Source: Sparassis latifolia (Eukaryota > Basidiomycota > Agaricomycetes > Polyporales > Sparassidaceae). Taken from it: a DNA stretch of 64,000 bases. The notes under the pieces were generated by a model, which did not search any database, was not told the origin of the DNA, and saw nothing but the letters and a program-made list of their open reading frames with translations. The DNA lies in contig CM031562.1 in the NCBI GenBank assembly GCA_018466975.1, forward strand, positions 4,464,001 through 4,528,000, in the 5' to 3' direction. Positions 48,921 through 60,221 of this stretch are shown one piece after another. Position numbers and translations under genes: made by a program. The number at the start of each line of letters is the position of its first letter. Within the stretch, counting starts at the first letter, position 1.

Positions 48921-49172
48921 CCTTTCTTGACTTTCGTCGTATGTCAGTACTCTGTTTTGAAGCATTGTATTATTACATGGATTTCCTCTTGGTATCCTGC
49001 GTCTAGGACATATCGTAAGGTGTGGTATGAGTAGTATCTGCGTGAAACAAGAGGGGTGAAGTCCGATGATCTCAGGGCTCATGATGACAAAATATGATCT
49101 GCAGGAGAAAATGTACCGTGAGCATTATTAGATGCAGGTAAAGAACATTGAACTCACGGCAAAATCAACTGG

Positions 49173-50996
49173 TCACGTCGCGCTTCTGCATTGGTCGAAG
49201 ACATCGCCATACAACCGTCGTGTCTGACGCCACGCCCGCCCCCACTCCTCAACCTCTTCCACGAACGCCCCGCCGCGTGCTCGCTTCTTCGACTCCACGT
49301 TCTTGTCGAGCTTTTCCATCTCGACCTCCGCGTAGTCGCCCGTGAGGAACGGCTTGACGAGCGTGTAGTGCACGATGCGCACATCCGCCGCCATGAGGTC
49401 CCGCCACATCTCCGGCTGTCGCTTCTTGATCGCGAGGTTCGCGTTGTACGCGTACGGGAGGCGCAGCGCCTGCATGCCGAAGTAGTGGTTCAGGAACGAC
49501 TGCTCCGCGTCCTCGGCGGGGTACGCCGCGGTCGCGATCTTGGGGAGCATGTCCTCGAACACGGCCGAGTCCGGGCGGAGGAAGAGCACGCCCGCGTTGA
49601 AGGAGCTCGCGAACGCGCGGGAGTCGAGAAACACGTCGGGCACCGCGGCGAACGCGTACGGGAGGGAGAAGAGCTCGTCAAAGTTGCGGCGCACGAGCGT
49701 GTCCGCGTCGAGGTATACGAGAGCGCGTACGCCGATCGTGTCGAGGGTCCAGAGCCGCAGCTTCGAGTACTGGTCGAGGAAGTGCCGGTGCACGCCTGCG
49801 TGCGGCGGTGGGATGCGCGCAACGGCATGCGGGCGGAAGCCGCTGGCGGTCGCTACGCAGAGGGCTCGCGGTGAGACGCGCTCCGGCAGGTAGAGCAGGA
49901 TGCGCGCGGCCGTGCTGTTCGCAGCATTTAGCGTGTGCCCGAGTGTCGCGACTGCGGTCGCAAACGCATCAGTGTAGAGACCCGTCACAACTGCATATTC
50001 GTTGGAGTTCTCAAACGTGAGGGGCTCAACAACTTTTTCATCCACTATGGGGTGTTGATTTCTATCGAGCAGATGGGTGAGTAAAAAGTACATATAGGTA
50101 GCCAAATACTGAGATACGTTCGTGGATTGGTGTACCCAATCATCAATTCTTACAGATAATTTAGAACGATAGTAAATTCCGCGCCAGCTTGCGCTCAAGA
50201 ATCTGTACAGCTGCAAACGTGCCACGGCGCACTGGTTAACTTGCAAGTATCTGAACAATACCGACGACGCTGACGACGAAAGAACTATCGGTCTGAAATG
50301 AGCTGACCACAACAGTGCGGGGCTTATTGCTCTCCAACAATTGTACCGTCCTCGTTGGGTATCAGCGAAAGTAACGCCACCCATCCAGTCAGCCCGCACT
50401 GAAGGGTACCATGCCAAACCGCGTTCTGCTCTTACAAGCTCGAACTATAATCCAAGGCTTGACCTCAACAGTGTTTTCAACAACGATGAAATTTCAGGCA
50501 CATTTCATCGTTGTCGAAGAGAGGCACTCTATAGTTGTCTTTAGAATTAGAGTTGACGCTCAGCACTTTGAACAAGTACGGAGATATTCAACGGAAGTCA
50601 ACGTTGTCCATCGGTACCGCAAACTGGCCTCGTCTAGTCGTGGATGGTGCACAACCAAATATTTCAGCAAGGGGTACAAGACCTGCGGGAGACTTCATTC
50701 AAACCCTAAATTAGGGCTTGCCGCAGGACGGACAAATTATTGTCCGTCCGGTATATCCGTTGCTAAACACGCGTACCGACCCCGAGGGACACTCACAGAG
50801 GCTGATAATTATCCAGAGCACTCGGCCACGGCCAGAAGAACTGCCAGGCAAAAAAGAGGTTGAAGAGCACAGAGAGCACCACAAAGGCGGTCGTGGGCGT
50901 GCACGGCCGCTTGTTCAAGTTCCTGCGTGGATGGCCGGGCGAGTCTGACCAGAGGGGCATGTAGTCCTTGTACCGCGAGACGAGGAATGAGAACAT
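49173..50996 (-). CDS. Membrane-anchored GT8 glycosyltransferase, copy 1
   Basis: Glycogenin/galactinol synthase-type retaining transferase using a nucleotide sugar. Two exons on the minus strand, 50996-50797 and 50061-49173, in phase (362 residues). The first exon encodes a type II anchor (cytosolic MFSFLVSRYKDYMPLW, then FVVLSVLFNLFFAWQFFW). The catalytic part shows EYAVVTGLYTDAF, the metal-binding DxD in VYLDADTLV, FNAGVLFLRP, NHYFGMQALRLPYAYNAN and HYTLVKPF. It is a tandem duplicate of the gene at 51462-52961 with the same intron position and phase. Its intron is 735 bp, far above the local norm and twice that of the sister gene. Acceptor sugar unknown; Golgi location is expected from the anchor. 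Confidence 0.88.
50062..50796 (-). other. Unusually long intron of GT8 copy 1
   Basis: At 735 bp this is the longest intron in the window. It contains two close palindromes, CCCTAAATTAGGG (about 50703-50715) and GGACAAATTATTGTCC (about 50731-50746), but no open frame or terminal repeats that prove a transposon. Exon-flanking splice sites (GTGAGT donor, CGATAG acceptor) are normal. Confidence 0.6.
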
Positions 50997-51461
50997 GGCG
51001 TCGACGTGACAGTCGTAGCAGACGACGAGCACGCGCAGAAAAGGAGGATGATGGCGCTCGAGCGCTTCGCCCGCTGCGACCATTGGCGTCTGCGCTACAC
51101 GATCGTGCTGCGCCGTTCCTCGGCATTAATCGCCACCTTCCCGGGCCGACATTGGCGGCCACCGGCCGGTGAATTCCCTCCCTCGTGCGATGAGATTAGC
51201 TGCCTTCGAGACTAGCTTCCTATGCTACTTGCAACTACTGATGCATGCTATAAAATACATCCATGCAACGTTTAAAAATGCGACGAAAACACCACCGCCC
51301 ACATACAGAAGGTGACATGAAACCCGTTGTACACGAGAGCTGCTAGTTGACTTCTGCGGTGCAACGCTGATTGAGCACCCAGCAACAGACAGGCGCAGCA
51401 GCGCGATCAGACAGGACACTCACGCGGTGAATGATCGTATCACGACATGCGCCAGACGAGG
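50997..51461. other. Intergenic region between the two GT8 genes
   Basis: 465 bp with no gene. It carries the 3' flank of the upstream GT8 gene and the promoter of copy 1. Confidence 0.4.
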
Positions 51462-52961
51462 TTATGCTGCCGCACTCGTGGTGACCGCAGCAGCAGGATG
51501 CGCCCGCGAGCACTGCGCGAACGCCTCCGAGTACGTATGCCGCGTCTCCCGCCACGCCCCAAGCCAGATACCCAGCTCCTCCTCAAACAGCCCGCCCTGG
51601 TCGCGCATCCGCCCCTGCACGTGTTCCTCCATGTGCCGCATGTCTATCACCGTGTGCCCGTCCTCCTCCGTGACGAGGAACGGCTTGATCACCGTGAAGT
51701 GCACGATCCGCGCCTCGCGCGCGAGCAGCGCCGTCCAGAGCGCGGGCTGTCGTATCTTGATTGCGAGGTTCGCGTTGTACGCGTACGGCAGCCGCACCGC
51801 CTCCGCCGCATAGTAGTGGTTGAGGAACGCCTGCTCGGCCTCGTTCATCGGGTACGTCGCGGTCGCGATCTCGTCCAGCATCGCGTGGAACACGGTCGTC
51901 GACGGGCGGAGGAAGAGCACCCCCGCGTTGAACGAGACAACGAACCCACGCTCATCGTAGTACACGTCCGGCACCGCCGCGAAGCTGTACGGCAGCCCGA
52001 ACAGCTCGTCGAAGTTCCGCAGCACGAGCGTGTCCGCGTCCAGGTACACCACGCTCGCGTATCCGCCCGCCCCGTCGAGCGTCCACAGGTTCAGCTTCGA
52101 GTACTGGTCCAGGAAGCGCGGGTGCACGCCCTTGCCGTTGTTCGGCGGCGGGATGCGCGAGATCGGGCGTGGCATGAACCCGCTCGCGGTCGCGACGCAG
52201 AGCGCATGCGGGGAGACGCGGTCGGGGAGGTACAGCAACAGGCGTGCAGCGGTGCTGTTGACCTTGTTGAGGGAGTGCCCGAGGGTCGCGATGGCGGTCG
52301 CATAGGCGTCGGTGTAGAGCGTGGTGACGATGGCGTGTTCGTTTGGGTTTGTTTGCGGTAAGAGGTTGAGTGCATCCGTGCTGACTATCGGCTGTGTGTT
52401 TCTGCAAAAAATTGTAAGTTAGGGGCAGAAGAAACATGTGCATATAGGCATGATAATGCTAGTCGGCTCGAAACGCATACCGAGTACATGTGTGAAACAA
52501 AACAGTTTCCCGCAGCGACGAAAGAACCCCTTCGTGACGCGTATACGAAGGGCAGTGACTCCGAGACACCTCGCCACTGCCGTCATAGTGAGAGCGCGCG
52601 TCGACGCGATGCACTTACGCCCACCTCACGGTGGTACCTGTATGCACCGGGTCCATGCCTTGGAAGGTCCGAGCAGGGATATGGGCGGGCAAAGGGAATG
52701 CAGGCGTACCGATGACATCCCCCATAGCAATACTCAAAACAGACCGTCGCAGAGGAGTACTCACAGGTTCTGATAATTATCGAGGGGTTCCGGCGATCTC
52801 CCACGCAGCTTCACACCGAGGACGATATTGAGGACGGCCGAGGCGATAAGGGCGGCGAAAAGGAGGAGGATGTATATCCGCCTGCCGGTCTTGGCGGCAC
52901 CAGGGTGGTCTGAGGGGAAAAGGGGAGTGTAGTCCTTGTAGGAGCGGAAGAAGGAGAACAT
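51462..52961 (-). CDS. Membrane-anchored GT8 glycosyltransferase, copy 2
   Basis: Same architecture as copy 1. Exons 52961-52765 and 52401-51462 (378 residues) with a 363-bp intron in the same position and phase. The anchor exon encodes MFSFFRSYKDYTPLFPSD, a basic stop (KTGRRIY) and a membrane segment (ILLLFAALIASAVLNIVLG), ending DNYQNL, as in copy 1 (DNYQPL). The lumenal catalytic domain has EHAIVTTLYTDAYATAIATLGH, VYLDADTLVLRNFDELF with the DxD, FNAGVLFLRPS and HFTVIKPFL. It ends in an alanine-rich tail. Likely the same reaction class as copy 1, with possible change of acceptor. The strong GC bias of this exon produces long shadow frames on the plus strand. Confidence 0.9.
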
Positions 52962-54415
52962 GGTGGGGCGGTAGGTAGGTAGGTAGGAGAGAGGGTAGTA
53001 AACGCGGCAAGGAGATCGGGCACGGTGGTCGGGGACGCCCGTGTCGGACGCTGGGCGTGCACTGAGGCGTGTACGCGTGCGTGAAACTCACAAGGGGGGA
53101 AATGCAGGTCAATATAGGAGTATTCGATTGCGGAACATTGGTGGGCAGTTTCGTATATATGCACGGGGCGGAAGGACGTGCGCAGCAGCAGCCGGCCGCT
53201 CACCGAGCGTCGAGTGGCTTGTGTACCGAAACGTTTCCAGAGGCGCCCTCCATCAAGCATCAACGTTCAACGACTATCAGCTCTCCCTCATTCCGTTTTT
53301 CTCCTATCTTACTCTTCGTAGTCGCAAACGTCCACTACATAGAGGACACCGCGACGCAGATGCAGCTTGGGTCCAACGCTCACGCAAGTATGATGACGCT
53401 TACCACATCCTCCGGTTGTGATTTCGCCGAAAGTGCCGCTGGGCTGCCTGCAGAACCGCCCTGCCTCTGAGTACAGATACGCTAAAATACTGCGTGTACT
53501 TGTAGACTTCCAATATTAATGTAGACTTGCAATGTGTCTCACTCCGGCGAAGCAGAGTGGTTAGCTGGCGCGCATTCAATCGATCACTGTCGACCGAGTG
53601 TTTCAAAATGCTGGGCCCGTCCAGCGCCAAGTGCATGGCAGGGCACACACTGGACACACTCATCATAATCAAAGATCTGGTACGACAGGCATACGCGACG
53701 ACTGGCAGGAATACAGCCTCACAGCGTTCAGCTGGACGTAGAAACTTTGAAGAGAGACTTACATACAAAAGCCTCTGCGTCCGGAAAGATCCAGAGTAGA
53801 CATGTATCGCCTTACAGCTTGTTTGCGGAAATGTGTGCTGCAGCACATCCCCGTACATAAGGCGGTCCGCGGCTTCACTGGGCAAAAATGTATGAGCAGA
53901 AACAACTGGAGGTGCAAAGAGATCCAGTAGGAGGAGGAAGAGCCGCAGACCCGAGGGAGGCTTGGAGCAAGTATCAAGACAAAGTTCAGAGATCCAAGTC
54001 AAGGCAGGACAGAGCTCGGACAGCTCCATGAGCAACACTCTCGATGTGCACTTAAAGGGTGCCCACTGATTGCGCCATCAAGATGGTAATCAACAGCTTT
54101 GTTGAAGGAGAACGGCCAGCAGTTCAGTGGGATGCAGGTACATGAGCAGGGATAGCGCCGTGCACGCAGGTGAACGGGGATGCAAGAAGTGCAGTAGACT
54201 GTCCGTTATCTTCTTTACGTGCCCATTCACCTGTTGACAAACTGGCACGAGAGACCAACTCTGAGTTCTAGTTACACATGCAAGCTTTGTCAATAAAGTT
54301 GCATGGGCGACAAATGGTGACATTGTGAGGCTGACAAAACTTACGTTCACTCACCGATACAATTCCTGGACGGTTTCAAGAGTGGACAACAGCATGTATG
54401 TATGGAACTTTGAGA
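52962..54415. other. Upstream flank of the GT8 pair with one unsupported frame
   Basis: A minus-strand open frame at 53403-54029 (about 209 codons from its first ATG) encodes a leucine- and serine-rich sequence with no recognisable domain. It lacks splice-partner support, and I do not call it a gene. The rest holds the promoter of GT8 copy 2. Confidence 0.35.
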
Positions 54416-55520
54416 TTTTTTTTTTGAAGGAAGCGTAACGGCACATGCGCGCAATTGCACTCGGACAGCCCGCGCAGGCCTGCTTAGCGGCTGGGGTTTC
54501 ACCCGACGACCCTCTAAGGAGGAAAAATGCGGTTACGCACGCCCGCCAACAGGCGGGCAGTGTGGGGCTCGCGTTCATCACATCGGGCGGAGGCCACGGA
54601 TGCTCCGGCGACCCCTACCCACTAAAACCTCGTGCTGATCTATCCAGTCGTATGGTAGCTCATTTTCGTGTAGTAGTGTATTTCCCCAGGTTGCTATAAT
54701 TAAATTCCGGTTTAGAGCACGACGCCCAAGGCTCGGGCCTGTGGATGCTTGGTCGAGGTGGAGCCTGGAGTTGATTGTGTGTCGCCATCGTGCTTCAATC
54801 TCTTGCGGTGAGTGCGAGAAAGACGGGTCATCCTTATGGGAGATGCGCCGTTCACAGCGGAGTTTCCAGATGAGGTATGCCAACTCAGACACTACGATAC
54901 GGAAGAGGCGGGAGACTCCGTGATGTATTTTGCCACAGCGTGAGGTGAAGGCAGCTAGACCACATCCCAGGATAGTGCCTAGAGAGGGGGGGGCACGTGT
55001 GGTGTTTATGAAACCAGAGTGATTTAGCCAGAGTCCAGATAAGGCTTTGGGCTGTGCATTGCGTCAGTATATGATGAAGGGATTCTTCCGCTCCGCATGA
55101 AGGGCAGGAACCACGGTTGGTCATGGTGGGGATGTGGGTCCAATAGTGTCCACGAGACTTTGAGACTTCGATATGGCGTGGACATTGGTCGCGAGATGCC
55201 TTCTAATTAGTGAATGATTACGAGCAGAAGCAGTTCGCAAATAGCTTGGACCACTCCGATGGATTTGGTCACCGCCACTGACCAGACGATTAACGCAGGT
55301 CATTGTCCCGTAGATACAGAGCTGAGAGTCCGTTGAACCGTGTTGTTGCAAGACGCAGAATGTAGTTTGGATATCGACGCACGTTTCGTCCCAACCGCAT
55401 GTCGGCACCTCTTCGGAAATCAGGCGCCTCGCATCCCTGCTTATTAGGCGTTCCTAGGCAGAATCCCTCCGCATTAAATGCTAGAATTGAAGCAGGTGTT
55501 TTCAGTTGCGCCACTCAGGA
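54416..55520 (-). mobile_element. Decayed 3' end of a non-LTR retrotransposon (RNase H / zinc-finger C-terminus)
   Basis: Read on the minus strand, 55185-54888 gives GHYWTHIP, then RGSCPSCGAEESLHHILTQC, the CCHC-type knuckle that follows RNase H in basidiomycete LINE polymerases. It continues with WTLAKSLW and, after frame breaks, 54892-54578 reads LAYLIWKLRCERRI..ARWRHTINSRLHLD..LIIATWGNTLL and a stop. Upstream RNase H-side pieces are broken into several frames. A run of ten T on the plus strand (54416-54425) forms the A-tail of the element about 150 bp beyond the stop. The copy is 5'-truncated, frameshifted and inactive. Confidence 0.75.
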
Positions 55521-56468
55521 AGCGATTCGCCTGCAAAGCGTCGGGTCTAGATGCATGGAAGACGAAGACGGTGGGTTATCTCCCGAATCCCGATATTCAA
55601 CCTTGTTCGAAGATTCCTTGCCAGCGTACAAGCTTGATTCCTGCGGCATAGTCGCCTTCCAGTAAGTACTTGGGCACGCGGCTCGGACTCGCCTTACTTC
55701 ACCACCTCCGAAATGCGGAGCACGAAGGAATCGCCGGGTGCGACAGCGAGTTGGCAGCTTCTCAGGTGTTCGGCCATGTCTTTTAACCTCTTCTGACGCT
55801 TGTACTCTCAAACGTAAAGCGTTACGTGGCGTCCGTCTTTGAGAACCTGAGCCATGAGCTACAGGTCTACCGGTGCGATATCGAGTGGAGTTCACTTGGG
55901 GCCTGAACAGAAAGTGCTGGAAACGCCTTGCTGGAGTCTGGACGTGAACGGCGTGAAAATTCTGGTCCTCGAGGCGGATTTGAAAGAAAGGTACAAATTT
56001 AAATACGTGCTGATTTGACGCTGTCCGAGTCGGGATGTGTTTCGGTTCCATACATAACCTTGATGGGCGTTACGACGGAGAAGTGATCCTCATGTGACAC
56101 TAGATTATCTTGTTAGAACACCCTATGTAGTGAGGCAGAGTACGTGTTGGGTGCGGAAGGCCTTGAAATCGTATGGCCCGACGAGAAAGATGCAGGCACA
56201 AAATAGGCGGTCCCGAGTGGCGCAAGCGTGGGAAATGCCGAGCGACGGGAACCGCCGGACGGTGCCGCGGGAGCATGTCTCTTTCCTGATCGGGACCGGA
56301 GATTATCCCGCCAATGGGAGCCCACATAGATCATGTGATGCGCGTTCGCCATGTTGTTTACGCTCCTCATGAACTCGCTGCTTCCTCTCCCTGAGCTTCC
56401 GCTCTTTTGCCCCCCCCCCATCTTCCACCCCCCACTGCAGACCCCCACCCTCCAGTCTGTCACCTAAG
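55521..56468. other. Intergenic region with a decayed reading frame
   Basis: Contains the candidate pseudogene at 55694-55983 and about 400 bp of C- and T-rich sequence (a run of nine C near 56411) just before the cupredoxin-like gene. No intact gene seen. Confidence 0.4.
55694..55983 (-). pseudogene. Possible decayed small gene
   Basis: One minus-strand frame reads sensibly across about 95 codons but is broken by three in-frame stops. It has RTRIFTPFTSRLQQGVSSTF, then LMAQVLKDGRHVTLYV, then KRLKDMAEHLRSCQLAVAPG and a natural-looking end ISEVVK. Splicing does not remove the stops cleanly. I do not recognise the family. It might be a pseudogene or chance. Confidence 0.3.
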
Positions 56469-57325
56469 ATGCACTCCTTCTCCGTGTTTCTTTCTGCTGT
56501 AAGCTTCATTTTATTTTATTTCGCGTTTGCGTGAACTTGCAACTCATAAAGTTTTCGTCTATCGTGCTTTTTTCCTTCGTGTTGCGCGTCCTTTCCGTGA
56601 TACAGCTGACTGCGGTCATCGGTGCATCCGCGACGCAATATGTTATTACCGTTGGCGGCAACACCACCACGAACTCCAGTCTGGTTTTCCAACCGCAGGA
56701 AGTGCACGCCGCGCTCGGCGATAGCGTCGTCTTCAACTGTGCGTTCGTCCTTTCTACCTCCGATGACATATTCGCTCACCCCAGCCTCCACTTGCCATGA
56801 CTGCAGTCACGCTCGGTAACCACTCCGCGACGCAGTCCACCTTCGCAGCGCCCTGCGTGCTCGCGTTCGAGACGAACAGCAGCATCAACGGCTTCAACTC
56901 GGAGTTCCGCGACGCAGGCAACGGTACTGCCATCACCATCCTCAACGTCACCATCGACGAGACGAACGTGAACACACCTCTGTGGTTCTTCGACTACAAC
57001 ACGTGCGCCAAGGGCGGTGTTGGCGTTATCAACGCCAACGACTCCTCCACTCAGACTCTCCTGGGCTTCGAGGTGCGCAGCCTCGTTCATGTTTGATCAT
57101 TTTGGACTGATCGTTTGCGGGTCACAGCGTAATGCGATCCGCCTGAATGGCACGAACAGCTCGAGCACCTCAAGCGCGTACCCGAGCTCGACTGCCCCTT
57201 CGTCAACGTCCGCGTCCTCCTCGTCCTCGACTGCGACAAGCTCTTCAGCTGCGGATCGCAATGTCGTGATCGGCGGGCTGTCTGCGATTCCTCTCGCCTT
57301 TGCGGCTCTTCTCCTCAACTTCTAG
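56469..57325 (+). CDS. Cupredoxin-like, serine-rich GPI-type secreted protein
   Basis: Exons 56469-56498, 56606-56738, 56807-57072 and 57128-57325 give 208 residues. The signal peptide (MHSFSVFLSALTAVIGASA) is split by the first intron. The mature part has the cupredoxin-like fold pattern of fungal extracellular serine-rich proteins: YVITVGGN, VHAALGDSVVFNFTLGNHSATQSTF, a conserved cysteine in APCVLAF, then PLWFFDYNTCAKGGVGVIN. A serine/threonine-rich stalk of about 40 residues precedes a C-terminal hydrophobic segment (IGGLSAIPLAFAALLLNF), as expected of a GPI anchor signal. The histidine and cysteines that could bind copper are only partly present. It probably acts at the cell wall or outer membrane face. 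Confidence 0.87.
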
Positions 57326-58218
57326 TGCTCCTCCATGTGAGGCACGGGCTGTCTGACTCAGTATATACCCCGTTTGACGATTTACGAAAATGCTGCTCCG
57401 GTCGTGGAGCTGACGGGAGGGCACGGGGTTGTAGAGGATGATGTGATGGTCTCACACCATCACGTCTGCTTGGGGAAAACGTAGATGCTCAGACACCAGC
57501 CCGTGACTGGTTCGCTACGCGCCTGGTTTCCTCTGACTGGTTGATCTCCGCTTTCCGGCTTCACTATTGGTTTCTGCTCGCCGCGTTTTCCGCCATATCC
57601 GTAGACTATCGTATACCATCTGCATTGCTCATTGTCGACTATTCTCCCTTCCACTCACGTCTAACCTGGTTCGCAACGACGTTTACTTGTGCTCTTGCGT
57701 TTGCTCTGCTACTTTGTGTCCGTGTTCCACTCATACCCCCTGCTATACCCTCGTCTTCTTGCCACTCCCATATGTATCGGGTACTTATGACGACATTGAT
57801 AGACACACGGTGTTTGTTGTGTTCTTTTGTGCGAGTTTCTGTGTCGTAGACTGCATATTTATCCGAGTTTCTTGTCATCTTGTCGATGTTCTGCTATTTT
57901 GCTGGCGTGCAGTTGACCGTTGACGACGGGAAGTGCCAACGTCGATCGAGTACACCGAATCTCGAGATCGCAAAGATCGACAAGCCTCCGAGGACCGTGA
58001 CTCGGGCTCTGGCCGCCACTGCCCTCGAGGCGGTCTACTCCGGTTGGCTATGGACCGTAATCTCTCCTCTGGGCGTTGAGATCTTGAAGTATCGCTACAC
58101 TCGCAGGTTCTCCCGTTTACAGTTTCAAACATTTCGAGCGTTACGGTTGACGCTGACTGGCGCGGGCAGCACTGGGAGGTCCATCTGAACTACCAGGTAG
58201 AGTGCACAAGTGTAGGTG
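57326..58218. other. Intergenic region, no supported gene
   Basis: About 890 bp of T/C-rich sequence with short frames only. A plus-strand frame at 57880-58188 has no recognisable domain and overlaps the expected promoter of DUF3445 copy 2. Confidence 0.4.
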
Positions 58219-60221
58219 ATGGTCCTGTCAATACCGGACGACTTGCGTTCGCGGTGGACTGTCCGTGACGTCGTCGTTATCGCCCTGGTCACCGTGTTCT
58301 ACGGGGTGTTGTATGTGCGCACCCGCACGCGTTCTGCTACCGGCGTGGGCGCATATATCGCCAAGGTGCCCGAGGACGATTGTTCCGAGGACCCGTTTAC
58401 GGTAGAAGAGAAGCCACAGGGAATGATACTAGGCGCGTGCGCGCCCCAAACCCGTTATACGGGCCCAAAGCGATGAGGCCACAGGGAGGTCGCCTCCCCG
58501 AGCCGGACCCACTCTCCGACTTCGACCCATCCCACGCGTCGCTGAGGGACTACGTCTACGCGAATCGCACTCTGCGCTATCCGTACTTTCAGGTACGTCT
58601 GTTTCACTGTGATTATAATGGAGAGCGTCTTTATCAGCGGATTGGTTTTCTTGCTGGATTGTGCACCGCGCACAGACGATGGCGCACCAGCCGATGCACG
58701 TCAACGATTGGATAGAGATCGACAGCGAGTACGCGTGGTACCTCGACGAGAAGGCGCGGGTCATCGCGAAGCGCGGTGTGTCTTTATGCACAGTCAAATG
58801 ATTATCTCTCTGACTAAACAACTCTGGGGCGCCCTCCCAGGCACGAAGGTACTCGACTCGCTCCCGGAGAATGACGACGCGTGCGCGGAACTCCTCGCGA
58901 CGCTCGTCGAGCACCTCCCGCAGCGCTTTCCCACCCTCTTCGCGCGCCTCCCGCCGCCCGGCCGCGGCATCTGGAACAGGGTAACAGACGAACGCTTCTC
59001 CGCTACAGACGGCCTGCGCGGGGTCGACGCGCTGCGTGTCGTTTCCAGGTAATTCACACGCGAGGCATCTCCCATAGAGATTCACTAGATATCTTGACAG
59101 GCTGGTGCAGGACGACTTCCTCATGGCGCGTGAGCGCCCCGACGGGCAGGTCTACCTCGTCGGCGGCCTGCTCGCGTTCCCCGGTGCGTTTTACCCTCAC
59201 CTTGCTGAACGTAGCAAATGACGCACCGTCCGCCGCAGGCTCGTACCTCCTCTCGGAGCACATCGGCCAGCCCCTGCACGCCCTGCACGCCGCCGTCCCG
59301 CATTTCGCTGAGAAGATCCTCCGCAGCGTCGCGCGCACGCTCGTGCGCTTCCCTCCCGATCGACCATTCGAGCGCTCGAGTTGGATGGTCGTGGACGACC
59401 GAAACTTGTTTTGGCGTGCGTCTTCTTCGTCCAATTTTTCCCCCTAGCGCTTACTGACGGGACTGGCTGCAGATAATATCGCGTCTAATCCGCTGCGCGA
59501 GACGCAGCGCCCGGAGGACCTGTTCTTGCGGATCGACCATCAGACGTTCCGGAAGCTCCCTCGTACTGGTGGCATCGTATTCGGCATGTGAGTACAGTTG
59601 TTCATGTGTTGTATGGATGAGAGGTCGCCCCAGCGGTATCTAGGCGAGCCTGGGGACCACGTAAATGTTATCATATTCATGGTCTTCCAGGCCCAGAAGC
59701 GTCTCACTGGCTCATGTAACGCCAAATGCCTGATCGCCGGCACGGTGCGTCGAGCTACCGCCCAAATATTTATACCCTGCACGTACTCGATCGACAAGGA
59801 CCTGACCCGTGCTATGCCCTGCAGCCACCCAGTGTTGAAACGGATGGGCGACCTCGCGGACACCCCGCTCGTGCCTGCGCTACTCGCGAAGATGCACACC
59901 GAGTCGGACGAGGCGTTGCTGAAGGTCGGCACCCCCTGCTCTTCGTCATCCGCTCAAAATCTGATTTTTGAGCACTTCTGCTGCGCTTGGCGGTCGTGTG
60001 GTCGATCCGCAGTACAAGGGCGCGCCAAAATATTCTGCGCTGCTGTTGCCCTACCTGGAGCAATGTACGAGGAGCCAGATTGCTCGCGGTCTTGTTCTGT
60101 GCGTCTCTTGTTGCAGTCCTGTGGCTGGAAGGTTCATGCGACGCATTCTAGAGATGAAGATTTGGAGGACGTTGCAACTTTTCGGGAGCTGGCAGGGCGC
60201 GTACATACGGAGTCAACATGA
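58219..60221 (+). CDS. DUF3445 protein (heme-dependent oxidative N-demethylase-like), copy 2
   Basis: Proposed exons 58219-58401, 58485-58592, 58676-58775, 58841-59048, 59101-59183, 59239-59415, 59473-59587, 59825-59924, 60013-60098, 60152-60221 (409 residues). N-terminal anchor (VVVIALVTVFYGVLYVRTR) as in copy 1. The core repeats the family blocks: DYVYANRTLRYPYFQ, QPMHVNDWIEID, SLPENDDACAELL, WNRVTDERF, LVQDDFLMARERPDG, YLVGGLLAFPGSYLLSEHI, ARTLVRFPPDRPFERSSW, RIDHQTFRKLPRTGG, HPVLKRMGDL, and a tail EDLEDVATFREL. Exon lengths from exon 5 to 9 match copy 1 exactly. Intron 7 has grown to 237 bp (54 bp or so in copy 1). The exon 1/2 junction is the weakest part. Identity between copies is high in the core, lower at the N-terminus. 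Confidence 0.85.

Noticed and set aside
49191..49874. 227-codon plus-strand frame
   Set aside because: Shadow of GT8 copy 1, with composition (R, H, E, V) typical of antisense of GC-rich coding sequence.
51447..52361. 304-codon plus-strand open frame
   Set aside because: It is the arginine- and histidine-rich shadow of the GC-rich GT8 exon on the other strand.
53403..54038. 212-codon minus-strand frame starting at a GTG
   Set aside because: No recognisable domain, no splice partners and biased composition; not enough to call a gene.
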